37,215 bases of DNA, taken from the NCBI GenBank assembly GCA_022562915.1, contig JADFOJ010000027.1:1-37215 (forward strand), given 5' to 3'. Below, one piece after another: positions 15,578 through 24,062 of the stretch. How positions within the stretch are numbered: position 1 is the stretch's first letter; every line of letters starts with the position of its first letter. The position numbers were made by a program, and so were the translations under genes. The DNA comes from Planctomycetota bacterium. GTDB lineage: Bacteria; Planctomycetota; Phycisphaerae; Phycisphaerales; SM1A02. The notes under the pieces are model-generated. The model was not told the origin of the DNA. It did not search any database and saw only the letters and a program-made list of their open reading frames with translations.

Positions 15578-17452
15578 ATGCTTCACCGGGCCGACCCCAA
15601 CCTCCGCAACGTGGCGATCATCGCGCACGTCGATCACGGCAAGACCACGCTGGTGGACGCCCTGCTTGACTGCTGTGGATCGCTGGCCCGCGGCGACGTC
15701 AACACCGACTGCGTGCTGGACACCGATCCGCTGGAGCGGGAGCGGGGCATCACGATCTTCTCCAAGAATTGCGCGATCACCTATCGCCCCTCCTGCGGCG
15801 AGCACGCCGGCGAGACTTTCCGCATCAACGTCATCGACACGCCGGGACACGCCGACTTCGGCGGGGAGGTCGAACGGGTGCTCATGATGGCCGACGGCGT
15901 GCTGCTGCTGGTGGACGCGTTCGAGGGCCCCATGCCGCAGACGCGGTTCGTCCTGGGCAAGGCGCTGGAACTGGACCTGCCGATCATCGTGGTCGTCAAC
16001 AAGTGCGATCGCTCCGACGCGAGGCCCGACGCGGTCGTGGACGAGGTGTTCGACCTGCTGGTCGCGATGGGCGCCAGTGACGAACGTCTCGACTTCCCCG
16101 TCATCTACGCGTCGGGGCGGGACCGCTGGGCCTGCCGGGAGAGCGCCGGCGGCGGAGAGAACGTGACCCCGTTGCTGGATGCGATCGTGGAGCACATCCC
16201 GGCCCCGGCGGGATACGCCGACGTGCCGTTACAGATGCTCATCACCACCCAGGACTACTCGAAGTACGTCGGGCGCATCGCCATCGGCCGCGTCTTCGCG
16301 GGAGCGATCAGCTCCGGACAGGCCGTCACGATCTGCCAGGCCGACGGAACGCAGCGGATGGCGCGTGCATTGAAGATCTATCGCTTCGAAGACCTGGGTC
16401 GCACCCCGACCGACATCGTTGCGGTCGGCGACCTCTGCGCCGTCGAGGGTCTCGGCGAATTCGAGATCGGCGACACCATCGCCTGCCCGAACGTGCCGAA
16501 CCCGATCGCCCGGGTCGCGGTGGACGAACCGACGGTGCACATGCTCTTTCGAATCAACGACTCGCCCTTCTCCGGCAAGGAAGGCAAGTACGTCACTTCG
16601 AGACAGATTGCCGACCGGTTGGAGCGCGAGCTGAAGTCGAACCTGGCGCTCCGCGTGGAACCCGGCAGCTCGGCGGAGGAGTTCCGCGTGTCCGGCCGGG
16701 GCCTGCTGCACCTGGGAATCCTCCTGGAGAACATGCGGCGTGAAGGCTACGAGCTGTCCGTCGGCCGGCCCCAGGTGATCGAAAAGGAGATCGACGGGCT
16801 GACGTGCGAACCGATCGAGCTGCTGACCGTCGACGTCGACAAAGGCGGTATCGGCGCCGTGATCGAACTGCTCGGTACCCGCGGCGGCGAGATCCGGTCG
16901 CTCGACCAGCGCGGCGATCGCATGCACGTGGAGTGCGAAATCCCCGCCCGCGGCCTGATCGGCCTGCGCAGCCGGATGCTCACGGCGACCGCCGGAACGG
17001 CTGTCATGTATCACAGCTTCCAGCGCTACGGGCCGCTGCGGGCCACCGACCACCGGCGCCCCAACGGCGTGATGGTCGCGACCGCCTCGGGGCTGGCCAA
17101 GACCTACTCGCTGGTGAACCTCTCCGAACGCGGCGTCATGTTCGTCAAGCCGCAGGAGCCCATCTATGCCGGACAGATCGTCGGCGAGAACAGCCGCCCC
17201 AACGACATGGGGGTCAACGCGGTGAAGGGCAAGGCGTTCTCAAACGTCCGCGAATCCACCAAGGAGTCAACGGTCGTGCTGGACGCGCCGCGTACGTTCT
17301 CGCTGGAGGCGGCGCTGGAGTACATCGAGTCCGACGAGCTGGTCGAGATCACGCCGACGTCGATCCGGCTGCGCAAGCGGATCCTCGACGAGGGCGCCCG
17401 CAAGCGTGCGGACCGGAGCCGGCGATCGAGCGCCGCCAGCCGGGCGGGCTGA
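15578..17452 (+). CDS. typA: Translational GTPase TypA/BipA
   Basis: A ribosome-associated GTPase of the EF-G family involved in 50S assembly and stress or cold adaptation. The 624-residue protein has G1 (AHVDHGKTT), G2/switch I ([12 protein letters not shown]), G3 ([11 protein letters not shown]), G4 (NKCD) and G5 (YASGRD), then the beta-barrel domain. The TypA-specific C-terminus follows ([46 protein letters not shown]). ATG 15578 begins the usual [18 protein letters not shown]. The frame is open much further upstream, but that stretch is antisense to the MFS gene. No Shine-Dalgarno is seen before the start. The tail after LRKRIL is short, basic and Ser-rich ([17 protein letters not shown]). 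Confidence 0.95.
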   Translation: MLHRADPNLRNVAIIAHVDHGKTTLVDALLDCCGSLARGDVNTDCVLDTDPLERERGITIFSKNCAITYRPSCGEHAGETFRINVIDTPGHADFGGEVERVLMMADGVLLLVDAFEGPMPQTRFVLGKALELDLPIIVVVNKCDRSDARPDAVVDEVFDLLVAMGASDERLDFPVIYASGRDRWACRESAGGGENVTPLLDAIVEHIPAPAGYADVPLQMLITTQDYSKYVGRIAIGRVFAGAISSGQAVTICQADGTQRMARALKIYRFEDLGRTPTDIVAVGDLCAVEGLGEFEIGDTIACPNVPNPIARVAVDEPTVHMLFRINDSPFSGKEGKYVTSRQIADRLERELKSNLALRVEPGSSAEEFRVSGRGLLHLGILLENMRREGYELSVGRPQVIEKEIDGLTCEPIELLTVDVDKGGIGAVIELLGTRGGEIRSLDQRGDRMHVECEIPARGLIGLRSRMLTATAGTAVMYHSFQRYGPLRATDHRRPNGVMVATASGLAKTYSLVNLSERGVMFVKPQEPIYAGQIVGENSRPNDMGVNAVKGKAFSNVRESTKESTVVLDAPRTFSLEAALEYIESDELVEITPTSIRLRKRILDEGARKRADRSRRSSAASRAG

Positions 17453-17619
17453 GCGGGCCCGGCGGCTGCCCGCGACGGGCCAAAACGCTGTATCTCCTTA
17501 CTGCACAGTATGTTGCAGATGTTGTGCCCGGAATCACGACTCAACGACCCTTGCACGAGTCGCACGAAGCCGGTAACTTTGCACGCGTCTCCTGACGACC
17601 ATTTTGGAGGGGGTACGCA

Positions 17620-18246
17620 ATGGGAACGAAACTGACCTGTTGTTGTGCGACAGCCGCCCTGTTGCTGCTTTCGGGATGTGAGAGCCCGCCGAAATCGCGG
17701 TATAGCTCGGCACGGCAGGACATTTCCTCGACGACGTCGGGCGAGCGGGGTGCCCGTCAGATCCTGCCGACAGGATGGATCGAGTTCAGCGACATAGCCT
17801 CGCGCCAACTCGTGGCGGATCTCTCGGAGCTTCCCGAGTTCAACGGGGAATACCGCTCCACGATCATCCTCGGGTCCATCGAGAACAAGACGGGCGTCGT
17901 GAGCACGTCCGAGTTCGAGCAGTTCCGGGCGCGTTTCCGGGGCCAGCTCGTCAACAGCCGGAGCTTCACCGACCGTGCCGTTTTCCGGAGCAACCGGAGA
18001 CAGATGGAGGAGATCCGGCGCCGGGAGATGCCCGAGCAGGAAGACCTGCTGCAGGAAGGGCGTGGCCGCTCCTCCATGAAGGCGATCAACCCGGATTACA
18101 CCTACGAACTTCGGGGCGAGATGTACGCCACTCACCGCTCGGACAGCGCTCTGTACTCTCTGTCGCTTCAACTGTACAACTTCAGCAGTGGTGAGCTGGT
18201 ATGGCAGAACATTCCCTACGACCTGAAGCAGACCGTGCGGAGGTAA
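17620..18246 (+). CDS. LpoB-like lipoprotein (first of the envelope cluster)
   Basis: A 208-residue lipoprotein: signal MGTKLTCCCATAALLLLSGC, lipobox Cys20. The mature part shows the LpoB/PBP-activator pattern of an alpha/beta domain beginning with WIEFSDIASRQLVADL, a strand TIILGSIENKT, a helix FRARFRGQLVNS, and the closing strand pair YSLSLQLYNFSSGELVWQN. LpoB in E. coli is an outer-membrane lipoprotein that activates PBP1b. Homologues elsewhere are only annotated by similarity. A middle charged insertion (RRREMPEQEDLLQEGRG) is unlike E. coli LpoB. A GGAGGGGG ribosome-binding site lies just before ATG 17620. It is the first of six exported proteins on one strand and is followed after 8 bp by a second LpoB-like gene. 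Confidence 0.75.
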   Translation: MGTKLTCCCATAALLLLSGCESPPKSRYSSARQDISSTTSGERGARQILPTGWIEFSDIASRQLVADLSELPEFNGEYRSTIILGSIENKTGVVSTSEFEQFRARFRGQLVNSRSFTDRAVFRSNRRQMEEIRRREMPEQEDLLQEGRGRSSMKAINPDYTYELRGEMYATHRSDSALYSLSLQLYNFSSGELVWQNIPYDLKQTVRR

Positions 18247-18254
18247 GAGGCGGG

Positions 18255-18824
18255 ATGGGGGGACGCAGGCGCCATGCGGGCTGGAGTGCGATCGCGATCT
18301 CTCTGATGGCGGCGATCGCGGCGTGTTCGTCACCGCCGCGCTCGACGCTGTTGAGCACCGACGACCTCCATGCGATGACCTCTGAGATGGCGGCGGACTT
18401 GCAGATGGGGCTCTTCGCCGACCGGGGACCGGATTCGCCGCCGATGCGAATCGCCATCCACAAGGTCGAGAACCTCACAAGCGACATTATTCCGGAGAAC
18501 CAGCGTTGGGCGATCATGGCCCGCGTCCGGGACGCTCAGCCGATCATCGTCCTGAGCCGTGAGAAGAACGTTCGGTTCGTGATCCCGGCGGAGTTCCTTC
18601 GAGAGAGCCGGCAGAGGGCCGACTCCGAACCGGAGTTCGCTGCCAACCGGAATCCCACGCACACGATGACCGCGACGTTCCGCTCATTGACGCGGACCGC
18701 CGGCATACACCGCACCGACGTCTACTCCTGCGAGTTCAGGATGACCGAGCTCAGCAGCGGCGCGATCGTCTGGGTGGGAATGTTCGAGTTCAAGAAGGCG
18801 GCCGTGGGCAAGTCGTACGACTGA
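18255..18824 (+). CDS. LpoB-like lipoprotein (second)
   Basis: A 189-residue lipoprotein starting at ATG 18255, 8 bp after the previous stop. The frame is open upstream to 18201, but only the later start gives a proper signal: MGGRRRHAG, then hydrophobic, Cys24 in IAAC. The domain repeats the LpoB plan: MRIAIHKVENLTSD, WAIMARVRDA, VRFVIPAEFL, then YSCEFRMTELSSGAIVWVGMFEFKKAAVG, whose end resembles the VW..E.E.KK strand of PBP activators. It is distinct in sequence from its upstream neighbour, so the two are paralogous or cooperating subunits rather than a recent duplication. Likely outer-membrane and periplasm-facing, possibly acting on peptidoglycan synthesis (inference). Confidence 0.75.
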   Translation: MGGRRRHAGWSAIAISLMAAIAACSSPPRSTLLSTDDLHAMTSEMAADLQMGLFADRGPDSPPMRIAIHKVENLTSDIIPENQRWAIMARVRDAQPIIVLSREKNVRFVIPAEFLRESRQRADSEPEFAANRNPTHTMTATFRSLTRTAGIHRTDVYSCEFRMTELSSGAIVWVGMFEFKKAAVGKSYD

Positions 18825-18889
18825 CCTCGGCGCCCGGCCGAACGTAGCATGGCACGGACGCCGCCGAAGACACCAGAGGAGACCGTGCG

Positions 18890-20605
18890 ATGACACATCA
18901 ACAGGGCGCTCCCGTGCGATGGGGATTGACCGTGACGGCGATCGCCGCATGCCTTGGTTCCTGGGGATGCGCGTCGGCAATCAAGGTGGACAAGGAGGTC
19001 GCGGTGGGGGACTACGGTGCGGCCCGGCAAAAGCTCGCCGAGCACGGGGAGGACAAACCCGGCAACCGCCACTACATCCTCGACAAGATGCGCCTGACCA
19101 TGACCAGCCTGGCCGACGGATATCCCGATTCTGCGGAACTCGCGACGAACGAGATGTTCGAGCTGCTGAGGACTCAGGGGATCAACGAGGACAAGACGGT
19201 CCTCGCTGCCGTCACGGTGGAGAACGTCCTGATCTGGAAGGGCGAGCCGTTCGAGCAGGCCATGGCCTTTTACTACGTGGCCCTCCAGAAAGCGATGCGG
19301 GGGGAGTGGGACAATGCCCGCGCGGCGGCAGCCGCCTCGCTGTTTCTTCTCAGGGACTTCGGCGAAAACGAGAAGGGCGAGCGCCTCAGCACCGAGGAGA
19401 TCGCCACGATCTCGGTCGAACAGGATCGGCAGCGTTCGCAGGAAGGCGAGGACGCGCAGGAGTACATCGACCACGGCTACCAGCCGATCAAGACGAATTT
19501 CGCCCTGGGCTACCTGATGAACGGCGTGGCCAACTATGCGATGGGCCGCGACGATGAGGCGCGCGACAACTTCCACGAGGCGGTCAACCTCAACGCCGGG
19601 CTTCAGGACGTCACCACGAAGATCTTGTCCGGCAGGACCAACACGTTGCTCTTCGTGGAGTACGGCCAGGGACCCCGGAAGGTGCGGTACGGCATGGACA
19701 ACGCGTTCAGCAGGTTCGAACCCCGGACGCCGAGCATCGCAGCACCTCTGCGGGTCACGGTCGACGGTGGGCCCCAGCAGGCGTTCGGACCGGCCTGCGA
19801 TGTCAACACGATGGCCATGGATCACATGTGGAACAACATGCAGGACGTCCGGGTCGCCAAGAGCTACATAGGGACAGCGCTCATCGCCGGCGCCGTCGCG
19901 GTCAGCGCCGGCAGCAGCAGTGAGGGCGCCCAGTACGCCGCTCTGGCCATGGCCATCGCCGGCCTGCTCATGAAGGCCTCGGCCGCCGCCGACATCACCT
20001 ACTGCGACCTGCTGCCGCAGAGCGTGTACCTTGCGCCGCTGTACCTGTCGGCCGCTGATGCGAGCATTGACCTGATCGTCGGCGACGACCCCAATTCACG
20101 GCTGGTCCTGAACGGAGCCGATCCGCCCGGCGCGCATGAGCGGTTCCGGGTCCTGTACGCCCGGCTCGCGCCGAGCGCGGCGCCGCTACCCTGGGCCGCG
20201 ACGGATGAAATCCTGTACTGCAACGATGAGTTCGACGGGCCGTACCCGGAGCCGCAACTGCCGTACATCCTCGGCGGGCGCTGCGTGAGGATTCCGACGT
20301 ACGACGTGCTCGAGGCGTACCGCGAGGCAGGGTTCCTGCAGGACATGTCGCTCGTAGACCTGGAGAACCTCTACCGCGAGGAGGGCATCTACTTCACCGT
20401 CGAGGACCAGGGCGGCATCGCGGGCCGGCACATCCTGGAGGGAGGCAACTCCCTCGTGTGCCCGGAGCCCGGTTCGGTCGGCTACGAGCGGATCTTCGGC
20501 CAGATGCACGATCCGTACAGACCCAAGAGCGACAACTGCAAGGCCCTCGCTGCCCGGATCACCACTCAACTCGCCTCGCAGGAAACGGTGACTGCGGTCC
20601 AGTGA
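18890..20605 (+). CDS. COG3014-like TPR lipoprotein
   Basis: A 571-residue lipoprotein: signal with lipobox Cys27 (LGSWGC). The N-terminal half is helical with TPR-like repeats (YGAARQKLAEH, ELATNEMFELL, FEQAMAFYYVALQKAMRGEWDNARAAA). The segment FALGYLMNGVANYAMGRDDEARDNFHEAVNL is a clear TPR pair. Around residues 325-370 a Gly/Ala-rich hydrophobic stretch (IGTALIAGAVAVSAG, ALAMAIAGLLMKASAAAD) is followed by LLPQSVYLAPLYL. This order, TPR then Gly/Ala helix then LP motif, is that of COG3014 family proteins, which are often found beside lpoB and ycfL. Family assignment is from memory of that layout. The C-terminal 150 residues are unassigned. It is probably a scaffold in an outer-membrane complex. 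Confidence 0.72.
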   Translation: MTHQQGAPVRWGLTVTAIAACLGSWGCASAIKVDKEVAVGDYGAARQKLAEHGEDKPGNRHYILDKMRLTMTSLADGYPDSAELATNEMFELLRTQGINEDKTVLAAVTVENVLIWKGEPFEQAMAFYYVALQKAMRGEWDNARAAAAASLFLLRDFGENEKGERLSTEEIATISVEQDRQRSQEGEDAQEYIDHGYQPIKTNFALGYLMNGVANYAMGRDDEARDNFHEAVNLNAGLQDVTTKILSGRTNTLLFVEYGQGPRKVRYGMDNAFSRFEPRTPSIAAPLRVTVDGGPQQAFGPACDVNTMAMDHMWNNMQDVRVAKSYIGTALIAGAVAVSAGSSSEGAQYAALAMAIAGLLMKASAAADITYCDLLPQSVYLAPLYLSAADASIDLIVGDDPNSRLVLNGADPPGAHERFRVLYARLAPSAAPLPWAATDEILYCNDEFDGPYPEPQLPYILGGRCVRIPTYDVLEAYREAGFLQDMSLVDLENLYREEGIYFTVEDQGGIAGRHILEGGNSLVCPEPGSVGYERIFGQMHDPYRPKSDNCKALAARITTQLASQETVTAVQ

Positions 20606-20643
20606 TGTTATCGAGAACGCCGCGCGCTCGGAAGGAGAACGCC

Positions 20644-22731
20644 ATGGCCAGCCGCTTGAACTTCCCGCTCGTCGTGGGCCTCACCCTGGCCTCGCTGTTG
20701 ACACCGGTGACAGCGGTGTCGGCCCAGCGGAAACCGGACCCGCCGCCGCCTGCGCCGCGGGGCACGGGCGACTTCGACAATCTTCCCGAATCCTACGACG
20801 CGTTCATCAACGCGTATCGGCGGGCGGGACAGCCGAAGATTCTGATCTTCACACTGCTCGTGACGGCGGACGAGGTGCCGGACGCCCGCAAGATCCTCGT
20901 GGACCAGGCCAAGGCCGATCGATTCACGAGCCGGCTCATCGGGATCTTCACCACCAGCCCCCAGATAGAGATCGTCAACCCCGTGGGCGCGACCTTCGCG
21001 GGGCAGGAACAGTTGTCGCGTCTGCGCCGCAACGACGAGTTCTCGGCGGCCCGGATGCTCGGCGACGAAGCCGGTGCGGACATCGTGATCTTCGTCAGGA
21101 TGCTCGATCAACCCGGACTGACGTACGCCGCGACTTATGTCGTGCTGGATCTGCGGCGAGGAAGGACCATGGACCAGTTCTCGTGGGACATGTCGCCGGA
21201 TCGCGGGGGCACGTTCTCCCAGAGGCGCATGGGGGACTACGCGCGGGTCGTCGCCGATCGCGTGATGCGCCGCTTCGACAGGGCGTTTCCACGGGAGCAG
21301 AAACCAGGTCTGGACGCGATCGGAGGAGGCATCCGGAACTTCACGATCGACATCATCGGCGACCTGTCGGGGGAGGGGCCGATCGTCCTGCGGGACGTGC
21401 TCAGGTCGATCAGCGGCGTCACGGAGGGTTCCGTCTACTTCGTGAAGGAGGAGCAGGTGCACCTCGGACGCTCGATGATGATCTTCAAGCTGACCTACAA
21501 GGGCGACCCGCTGGACCTCCGGCACGGCCTCTACCTGGCGGCCGCGGACCGACTGGGCGTGCAGGCCAGCATTCTCGGCGCGGGAGAGGGATCGATCACG
21601 ATGCGCCTGGAGCCCAAGCGTCTGTCCACGCGGGAGTCGCTGCTCTCCGGCGGCCCGATCACGCCCGAGAACAGGAAAATCCGCCAGGAGCTGACGCTCC
21701 ACTACGCCGAGGAGAACAAGCCCCGGATCGCCGTCATGATCAACCAGGCCGCCAAGCGCGGCACGGAGCCGGACCAGCCGGACAAGTACGACGACCAGGA
21801 GACGGATACCGACGCAGAGAAGCAACCGGACCTGTCCAGCCGGGAGGAGGCGCCCGGACCCGCCGGCGGTGGGATCACCGTGATCGTCAACCCTCGCATC
21901 GTGGTCGGCGGCGATCTCCACGAGCACGTCGACGAAGTCCACAGCGGGCACTCGCACGCCAAGCCGGGCGCAACGCGACGGGACAAGGATGACGACTCGC
22001 GGTCCGCATCGGACGGCTCGAAGCTCTCGGAGGACGCACTGGACACGTTCATGATGGAGAACGAGGTGTCGGGCCGGCTGCGGGACCTCGGGCTCATACC
22101 GGTCAACCTCGATCAGGCCCGGCAGTTGCTGTCGAAGGACATGGACCTCGCCGGAAGAGTCCTGGGCGACTGGGACCTCGCCGAATTGCTGTCGCGCAAG
22201 GTCGATTTCGACATCATGATCTCAGGCGTGGGCCGAGTGCTTCGAGACGACGTGCCGCCGGTGATGCGATACACGTTCCGCGCCTTTCGCATGCAGGACG
22301 CCGAAGGGCTCGCCTTCGCCACGGTCGAACGGGAGGTCCAGGGCTCCGCCGGCACCGGCGCCGTGATGCGGGAGCTCGCAGCGGACGCCGTGGGCCGGCT
22401 GGCATTCCAGTTGCTCAACAGCTGGAAGCCGCCCAAGACCCTGGAGGTCATGGTCACCAACGCGAACACCGAGCGGGAGGTGTACGCCATCATGGACCTC
22501 CTCGAAGAGAAGTTTCCCGACTCGATCATCCGCACGACCTTTCTCTCCAGGGAGTCCGGCCGCGAGGGGGGGCTGGCAACGTTCCGCATCGAGTACACGA
22601 CGGACTACGACCAGCTCAAACGCGAGATCCTCGCCGCTGACGATCTTCCGTTCGACCTCAACAGCCAGAGCTCGACTCGCAACCGACTGAACATCCGCAT
22701 CACCGGCCGACTCACCGGCTCGAAATTCTGA
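20644..22731 (+). CDS. Exported protein with two LpoB/CsgG-like modules
   Basis: A 695-residue protein from ATG 20644, 7 nt after AAGGAG. The signal peptide ends near VTAVSAQ and there is no lipobox. Residues about 50-235 are LpoB/CsgG-like (KILIFTLLVTADEVP, ARMLGDEAGADIVIFVRM, TYAATYVVLDLRRGR). About 235-380 form a second alpha/beta unit (IDIIGDLSGEGPIVLRDVLRSI, MIFKLTYKGDPLDLRHGLYLAA). A charged linker (about 380-460) contains a His/Asp stretch (DLHEHVDEVHSGHSH). Then the plan repeats: an LpoB/CsgG-like unit (LGLIPVNLDQARQLL, VDFDIMISGVGRVLRD, YTFRAFRMQDAEG) and a unit like the second (EREVYAIMDLLEEKF, FRIEYTTDYDQLKREILAA). The duplicated A-B-linker-A-B architecture is visible but I know no named family. 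It is the largest member of the lipoprotein cluster. Confidence 0.7.
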   Translation: MASRLNFPLVVGLTLASLLTPVTAVSAQRKPDPPPPAPRGTGDFDNLPESYDAFINAYRRAGQPKILIFTLLVTADEVPDARKILVDQAKADRFTSRLIGIFTTSPQIEIVNPVGATFAGQEQLSRLRRNDEFSAARMLGDEAGADIVIFVRMLDQPGLTYAATYVVLDLRRGRTMDQFSWDMSPDRGGTFSQRRMGDYARVVADRVMRRFDRAFPREQKPGLDAIGGGIRNFTIDIIGDLSGEGPIVLRDVLRSISGVTEGSVYFVKEEQVHLGRSMMIFKLTYKGDPLDLRHGLYLAAADRLGVQASILGAGEGSITMRLEPKRLSTRESLLSGGPITPENRKIRQELTLHYAEENKPRIAVMINQAAKRGTEPDQPDKYDDQETDTDAEKQPDLSSREEAPGPAGGGITVIVNPRIVVGGDLHEHVDEVHSGHSHAKPGATRRDKDDDSRSASDGSKLSEDALDTFMMENEVSGRLRDLGLIPVNLDQARQLLSKDMDLAGRVLGDWDLAELLSRKVDFDIMISGVGRVLRDDVPPVMRYTFRAFRMQDAEGLAFATVEREVQGSAGTGAVMRELAADAVGRLAFQLLNSWKPPKTLEVMVTNANTEREVYAIMDLLEEKFPDSIIRTTFLSRESGREGGLATFRIEYTTDYDQLKREILAADDLPFDLNSQSSTRNRLNIRITGRLTGSKF

Positions 22732-22950
22732 GCGATACACGGGCAATGATGGACGGGCGCCAAAATGGTCTGCCGGCAGTGGCCGGCGTGAGTGGCATCG
22801 GGACAACGGTGTTCCCGTTCGTGGTCCTGGACACGGCAGGCGGCCCCGACACCGGGGGAACCTGCGGCCCACCGGGGCCCGGTGCCCTGGGGCGAGACGT
22901 CGTACACTTGTGCGCGTGCGGCACGTGATTTCAACATGAGGAGAACGTCG

Positions 22951-23361
22951 ATGAAGCATCTTTGCACAGCCGTGGCCCTGGTCGGCCTCGCGTTGACCGG
23001 ATGCAAGACTGACATCGCGCCGAGCATCGGCCTCGGTGACCCCTACCCGGCGCCGATGAACGACCCGCAGATCTCCGTGCTCTCCCCGGAACTTCAGAAG
23101 TGGCTTGCGTTTCACCCGGCCAGGATGGAGATGGACGGCGACAAGCCGTTGCAGGTCGAGGTGCCGCTGCGCAACCTCACCGATCGCAACTATCAGATCG
23201 ACTACCGGTTCATCTTCTTCGACAAGCACGACATGGAGCTACGGCCGACGATGTCCTGGCGGTTCACCAACCTGAGCCCGAAACAGGTCGTTCGCCTGCG
23301 AGCGGGCGCCATGAGCACCGAAGCCGTCAACTATCGTCTCGAGGTCAAGTGGGCCGGCTGA
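22951..23361 (+). CDS. YcfL-like (DUF1425) lipoprotein
   Basis: A 136-residue lipoprotein starting at ATG 22951 after a GAGGAGA ribosome-binding site. The signal is MKHLCTAVALVGLALTGC with Cys18. The mature domain is a small beta-sandwich with LQVEVPLRNLTDRNYQIDYRF followed by FDKHDMEL, TMSWRFTNLSPKQVVRL and a closing strand YRLEVKW. This is the pattern of the DUF1425/YcfL family, in which V.v.lrN.....v.yrf.w.D..G is typical. In E. coli ycfL lies next to lpoB (ycfM), so its presence here beside LpoB-like genes is consistent conservation of context. It is separated from the large two-module gene by 219 bp, so it may have its own promoter. Confidence 0.75.
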   Translation: MKHLCTAVALVGLALTGCKTDIAPSIGLGDPYPAPMNDPQISVLSPELQKWLAFHPARMEMDGDKPLQVEVPLRNLTDRNYQIDYRFIFFDKHDMELRPTMSWRFTNLSPKQVVRLRAGAMSTEAVNYRLEVKWAG

Positions 23362-23508
23362 CGCCATGAACCGTGAGTTCGTCTCCGGCCCGGACGGTGC
23401 TCCCTACGTCGTCGCGCCGTCGCGGATCGGCTGGACGGAGCATGGCCGTTGATGGTAAACTCTGCCACTCGTATCCAAGAGAAGGACGCAACGTAGAGGG
23501 CGATACTC

Positions 23509-23811
23509 ATGCATCGATCAGTGCTCATCCTGCTTTGTTCCGCATTGCTGACCGTGGGCGGCTGTGGCGACGGCGCGCCGGAGGGCAGCACCGAGAAGCG
23601 TGTCCGATCGGCGACGGTGACCGAGGAACAGGCCATCGTGCTGGCCACCGAGGCAGTCCGGCAGAACGATTCGTTTGCCGACAGCGCGGAGTATACGGCC
23701 AAACCGTCCGGCGACGCGGGCTGGCAGATCACCGTCGACAGCGGCGACGGCCAGTTCCGCATCATCGTGCTGGACGCCGAAGGCAAGGTGATCATGTACG
23801 ACGACAGCTAG
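23509..23811 (+). CDS. Small lipoprotein, PepSY-like
   Basis: A 100-residue lipoprotein: signal MHRSVLILLCSALLTVGGC, Cys19. The mature 80 residues contain one alpha/beta unit: a helix VTEEQAIVLATEAVRQN, then strands YTAKPSGDAGWQITVDSG and FRIIVLDAEGKVIMYDDS. Helix-strand-strand ending in a D..GKV....D pattern is what PepSY-type domains look like, but the similarity is structural impression only. The TAG stop at 23809-23811 overlaps the left end of the palindromic element that follows. It is the last exported protein of the cluster that begins at 17620. Confidence 0.7.
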   Translation: MHRSVLILLCSALLTVGGCGDGAPEGSTEKRVRSATVTEEQAIVLATEAVRQNDSFADSAEYTAKPSGDAGWQITVDSGDGQFRIIVLDAEGKVIMYDDS

Positions 23812-23970
23812 AGCGAGTTCACTCCATCTGTAGCGTTCTGAGCACGATCATCTCCGCTGTGGTAACGTCGCCGAATCTCGGAATATCAGCAATATGCCGT
23901 CGATCCGGCGGCGCCACCACAGCGAAGAGCATCGCACTCAGAACGCTACACCTGGAGTGAACCCGCTCTT
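23810..23970. mobile_element. MITE-like palindromic element, family B
   Basis: A 161-bp near-complete palindrome. Its two arms of over 60 bp match with about a dozen differences, both beginning AGAGCGxGTTCACTCCA and continuing TGTAGCGTTCTGAG. The centre (23867-23909) begins GTCGCCGAATCTCG and contains ATATGCC, and is almost the same as the centre of the family A elements although the ends are unrelated. No target duplication is certain. The left end overlaps the TAG stop of the small lipoprotein gene. As RNA it would form one long hairpin and may act as a terminator. Confidence 0.8.
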
Positions 23971-24062
23971 GCCCGGATTATGCATGAAGCCCCACCACTG
24001 ACGGGCGATCCGAACCGAGGTGTCCGAGTGTGCTCCTCGAAGTATCAGGAAGCATCCCGGGC

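Noticed and set aside
20608-21957. A 449-codon minus-strand frame
   Set aside because: Antisense to the two-module exported protein, His/Asp/Val-rich without domains; the plus strand has a signal peptide and an AAGGAG site.
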